Shown here one piece after another: positions 60,791 to 64,000 of a DNA stretch of 64,000 nt. Made by a program: the position numbers and the translations under genes. The notes under the pieces were generated by a model. The model saw only the letters and a program-made list of their open reading frames with translations. It did no database searches and had not been told where the DNA came from. The number at the start of each line of letters is the position of its first letter. The first letter of the stretch is position 1. Source of the DNA: Sipunculus nudus. Its lineage: Eukaryota > Annelida > Sipuncula > Golfingiida > Sipunculidae. The stretch covers positions 30,915,079 through 30,979,078 of the forward strand of contig CM049307.1 of assembly GCA_026874595.1 (NCBI GenBank), in the 5' to 3' direction.

Positions 60791-63700
60791 CCTCTTTTGA
60801 GAATTTTCCTCCTCCATTTAGATTTTCACCAGTGCTTTGGATAAAGCCCCAATTGTCCTCCAACACCTACAGAGTGAAGGTTCAACACATTTTTTCTAAA
60901 CTCTTGATTCTAACTGTGACCATTTAGCTGCTCCGAATTATAACTGTGTGACTGAGATTTCACCTGATTCATTTCAACCAGAGTTTTAAATATAAAGTAT
61001 GAGGCCAGGATAAAATTTCAGTGCCTGCATATATAAGGGACATCAAGTACTGAAATGATGAATATGAGTAAATTTTTTAATGCAAAAATCAGCTACTGCA
61101 CATCTTCACATAAAAATGTTAAGGCTCATGAATATCAGATTTTTGGGTCATTAAATTAAAAAAAAAAATGACCTCATTTGTTCAAATAAAAACTTTACCA
61201 GTGTCACAGAAAGAGAGAGGTTGTCTGTAGCAGGAAGGTCAAACAGTCATAGTTTATAGATGGTAACTGTCATCCCTGTACAGAATTGATAAGGACAGGG
61301 TGACAGATTGAAATGTATTGTTTTACTCTTCCATTGATTTAACACACAGCTGGGCTATGGTCATCCTCATGCAAATTCTGCTTTGTCAGATACGGTAACA
61401 TTAAGAATTGCCTTCTTTGCTTGTTTTGAGAAGATATTTTACACCAAAATGCAGTTGTATATTTGAGTGAAAGTATATTTGTTGAAATCCAATTATTAGC
61501 TCACTTATAGTTCATTGTGGTTCAACAGAGTTGAGAGGGATACACAGGACAAGACAATCTGGTAAAATATGGCTCTTTGTGACATTGGATTAAGCCCTGG
61601 AACACAGTGAAAAACCTGAAACCTTGGAGGCCTCAATTTTCAATGGTGTAAATATATGTCACATGATAGGTCCTTTTTGTACTGTCATAGTTAAGAGAGC
61701 ATCCAGAGGTAAGAGAGTGCCAGACATAGCACATTTAGATGAAAACCCCTTCAGATTTCTACTGCTGGTATATTTTGCAATTCTTCTTGCTGCTACGCTG
61801 CTAATTATCATTATGTGTTAATATCCTTATCATTGGTGCTCTCCTTCTAAAAACAAAAATACATCTAATCTTTTGATTGTTAGCCTTGAATGTTAAATAA
61901 GTTGTCAAAAACCACCAGATTTAGTTCAGGAACAGCTGGATGAATAAATCTAAGGAGGATTAAGAGGTGCATTTTCAAAATCATTCTGGCCCCATCAGTT
62001 CTGCATGAGGATAACACATTAAGTTTGAAGTGAATCAGGCTAATTTAGTTACTGACCATGTCTGAGTTTGGGGTTCAGGGTCAGATGTCAGCAAGATGTG
62101 GAGTGGACAGAGTTTGATGGCAATTAAACCTGTATCCTCCAAGTAGAAACTGGGGGAACACTCTGGTAATGACCCTGCCCTCATCTTCAAATACAATATT
62201 CTGCAGGGGAGGATCAGGGAGGTCAGCACAAGATGGAAAGAAAACAAATGAGTCATTGAAGGAGTATTTTGTGTCTTGCTTAAATATGTACAAGGTTATG
62301 CTGAAAAAAGGAAATAACCAAGCAGCAACTATGTAATGATAAAGCTTATTGAAGTGTGAACTCCAACGATTTACAGAAAATAATATGAGGAGTCAGAATA
62401 CAAGTACTGCAGGGCTGTTGATTGGCTGTGGCTTGACTGCATCTGTGGTGGTACTGCAGTCTGTTTATTGTCCTGTGAAAGCCCTCCATATCTGTTTTCC
62501 AGAAGTACAGTCACAGCTCGCTAATGGAAGTAGAACATTTGTGATAATCAAGTTTAAGGATGGGAATTTGTCATGGGGCACCGATAAGAGGTTCTCTCCT
62601 GCTCAGACCCCTTGGTCTTAATGCACTATTGATTCTAGGTGAAGGGGATGTTGGACACTGTAGAATGTGGTGGTATTAGCACATACCCTGAACCCTGCTC
62701 TCCTTCAAGCCGTGGTCATGTCTGCATGTATTCCTTATTGATCCCAAGACCATGTGCTTCGGTTACTGCTACCTAATCCTTCAATAACAACTCACCAATA
62801 TCATTAATTGGGAAGAAACTTTACACTTGTCACAACCGACATGCACTCTAATTGATCATAGTGGATTTTCATAAGAGGACTGATATCTTAGGTTAATAGC
62901 AGATGATTGCCTTAATAAGCATATAGCCTGTGGCTGCTGGAGATAATGAGATCAGCCTTTAATGCAGTTGTCCTCTTGATGACTGCAGGTATTAGCTTAA
63001 TTGTTTCTCAGGTTAAGTATTTGATAACAGACATGCTGGATGCTGTGGTGTTAATTATTTCTAGGTGATGTTATTACTAATTATATGTCTCTGTCACATG
63101 TCAGTCCCTTAACTTGGCCTTCAGTGAGTCAGTCCAGCTTATGTAGTTTAGATAGCAGTAAAAATTAAATTGTTGTGAAAAGGTTTTTGTATTCACATTT
63201 TGCCTTTAAAATAACTTATGTAAAGATTAATAAAATGAATTATTTTTTAAAACATGCTATCAAATTGTAATAATCATATAGAAGAGTATTTAAGATATTG
63301 TCTTTTATACAGAAACAAATTTATACACATGACAATCTTGTAAAATCTCCAGAAACATTTTTACAACACAAGAATAGGCCACTGGCACACAAGGTAGCTT
63401 TGCTAGCAAAATTCCCTAAATCTAAAATTAATCAAAAGGCGGTTTCAAATGCATATGAGACCCATATAAGGTATATATCATTTTAAATATGTTAAAATTT
63501 CATATTAAAATGAAGGTGAATTTTGTAAATACAAAGACCATTGTAAAGAGCTCTGTACCTGGTTTAAAATGATATATACTTTATAGGTTCTAATATGCCT
63601 TTGAAAGATTTATATTTGATTTTAAATATAAGGGATTTTGCAGGGATGCTACCTTGAGTATTTGTAATACAGGTATATAAAAAGTATTTTTATGATAAGG

Positions 63701-64000
63701 TAGGTTAAAGTGGAAATAGGTTCACATTCAGAACAACCTTGACTTTCTGTTCTTCACATTGCCACAGTTCTAGATCAGAGACTGCACAGATCTCATGAAA
63801 CAGAAGTGAGGCCTAGATATGACAGGTTACTTGTATTTCTAATTTGCCTGTCAAGCTAGTTTTACAAGAATGTTTTATGAGTCACCTAGTACTTGGAGAG
63901 CCTCTACAAGCTATCAGAAATGTGTAGACCTTTTCAGAAGCAGAGTATTTTTATCTGACGTTGGCAGAGTAACATGTACTAGTTTAGTATCAGAGGGAAA
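60791..64000 (+). other. Right end of window, no exon called
   Basis: CpG-poor and AT-rich, probably still intron of the inferred gene. 62.7-63.1 kb is less AT-rich and rich in TTAAT/TAAT cores. Two acceptor-preceded open stretches were considered (62510-62621 and 63313-63470) and not accepted because phase or downstream signals do not fit. Confidence 0.4.

Noticed and set aside
62510-62621. Possible exon after TCTGTTTTCCAG with phase fitting the exon at 48566
   Set aside because: Acceptor and phase fit, but there is no donor, the stop is followed by no clear poly(A) signal, and the encoded residues look unconstrained.
63313-63470. Open stretch between an acceptor (TTTTATACAG) and a donor (AAG/GTATAT)
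   Set aside because: The open frame is phase 0, incompatible with direct joining to the phase-1 end at 48566, and the residue content reads like AT-rich chance sequence.

Overview
This window is nuclear DNA of an animal, most likely a bivalve or related mollusc. It has spliced genes with very long introns, a tRNA-derived SINE, many short non-autonomous DNA transposons, Helitron-like elements with internal tandem repeats, and runs of GTCC and poly-G. The species call is an inference from repeat style; no species-diagnostic gene is present. The window is gene-poor. Most open frames in it are chance frames or repeat-derived.

Layout. 1-770 may hold the last exon and poly(A) signal of a gene entering from the left. 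0.8-22 kb is repeat-rich intergenic DNA: a GTCC-bearing element (0.84-2.28 kb), a Helitron-like element (3.41-4.37 kb), a second Helitron-like element (6.97-7.87 kb), two inverted arrays of a roughly 170-bp repeat (7.87-9.18 and 11.6-12.4 kb), a SINE nested in another repeat (13.1-13.36 kb), three CAG...CTG elements (two with matching 5-bp target duplications), and microsatellites.

From about 22.2 kb to the right edge I infer one large plus-strand gene for a secreted or membrane protein. It has a non-coding first exon ending at 22583, a signal-peptide exon (25023-25103), a 23.2-kb intron, and an acidic, lysine-rich exon (48311-48566). The gene continues beyond the window or through exons I cannot identify. 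CpG is strongly depleted across this body, as expected for a germline-methylated mollusc gene. The exceptions stand out: a 2-kb Helitron-like copy (40.55-42.53 kb), a segment with CCAAT and GC boxes and a GTGAGT donor (46.46-47.14 kb, possible alternative promoter), and a pogo/Tigger-class transposase (55.7-57.6 kb). Three minisatellites lie at 52.76-53.83 kb (74-bp unit), 54.21-54.45 kb (48-bp unit) and 59.59-60.79 kb (39-bp unit).

The most unusual observation is a palindromic core, CAGGTGGCGCCACCTG (two E-boxes around GCGC). It recurs at alternating 131/149-bp spacing in the large Helitron-like copy and reappears in several other, otherwise divergent repeat families of the window.
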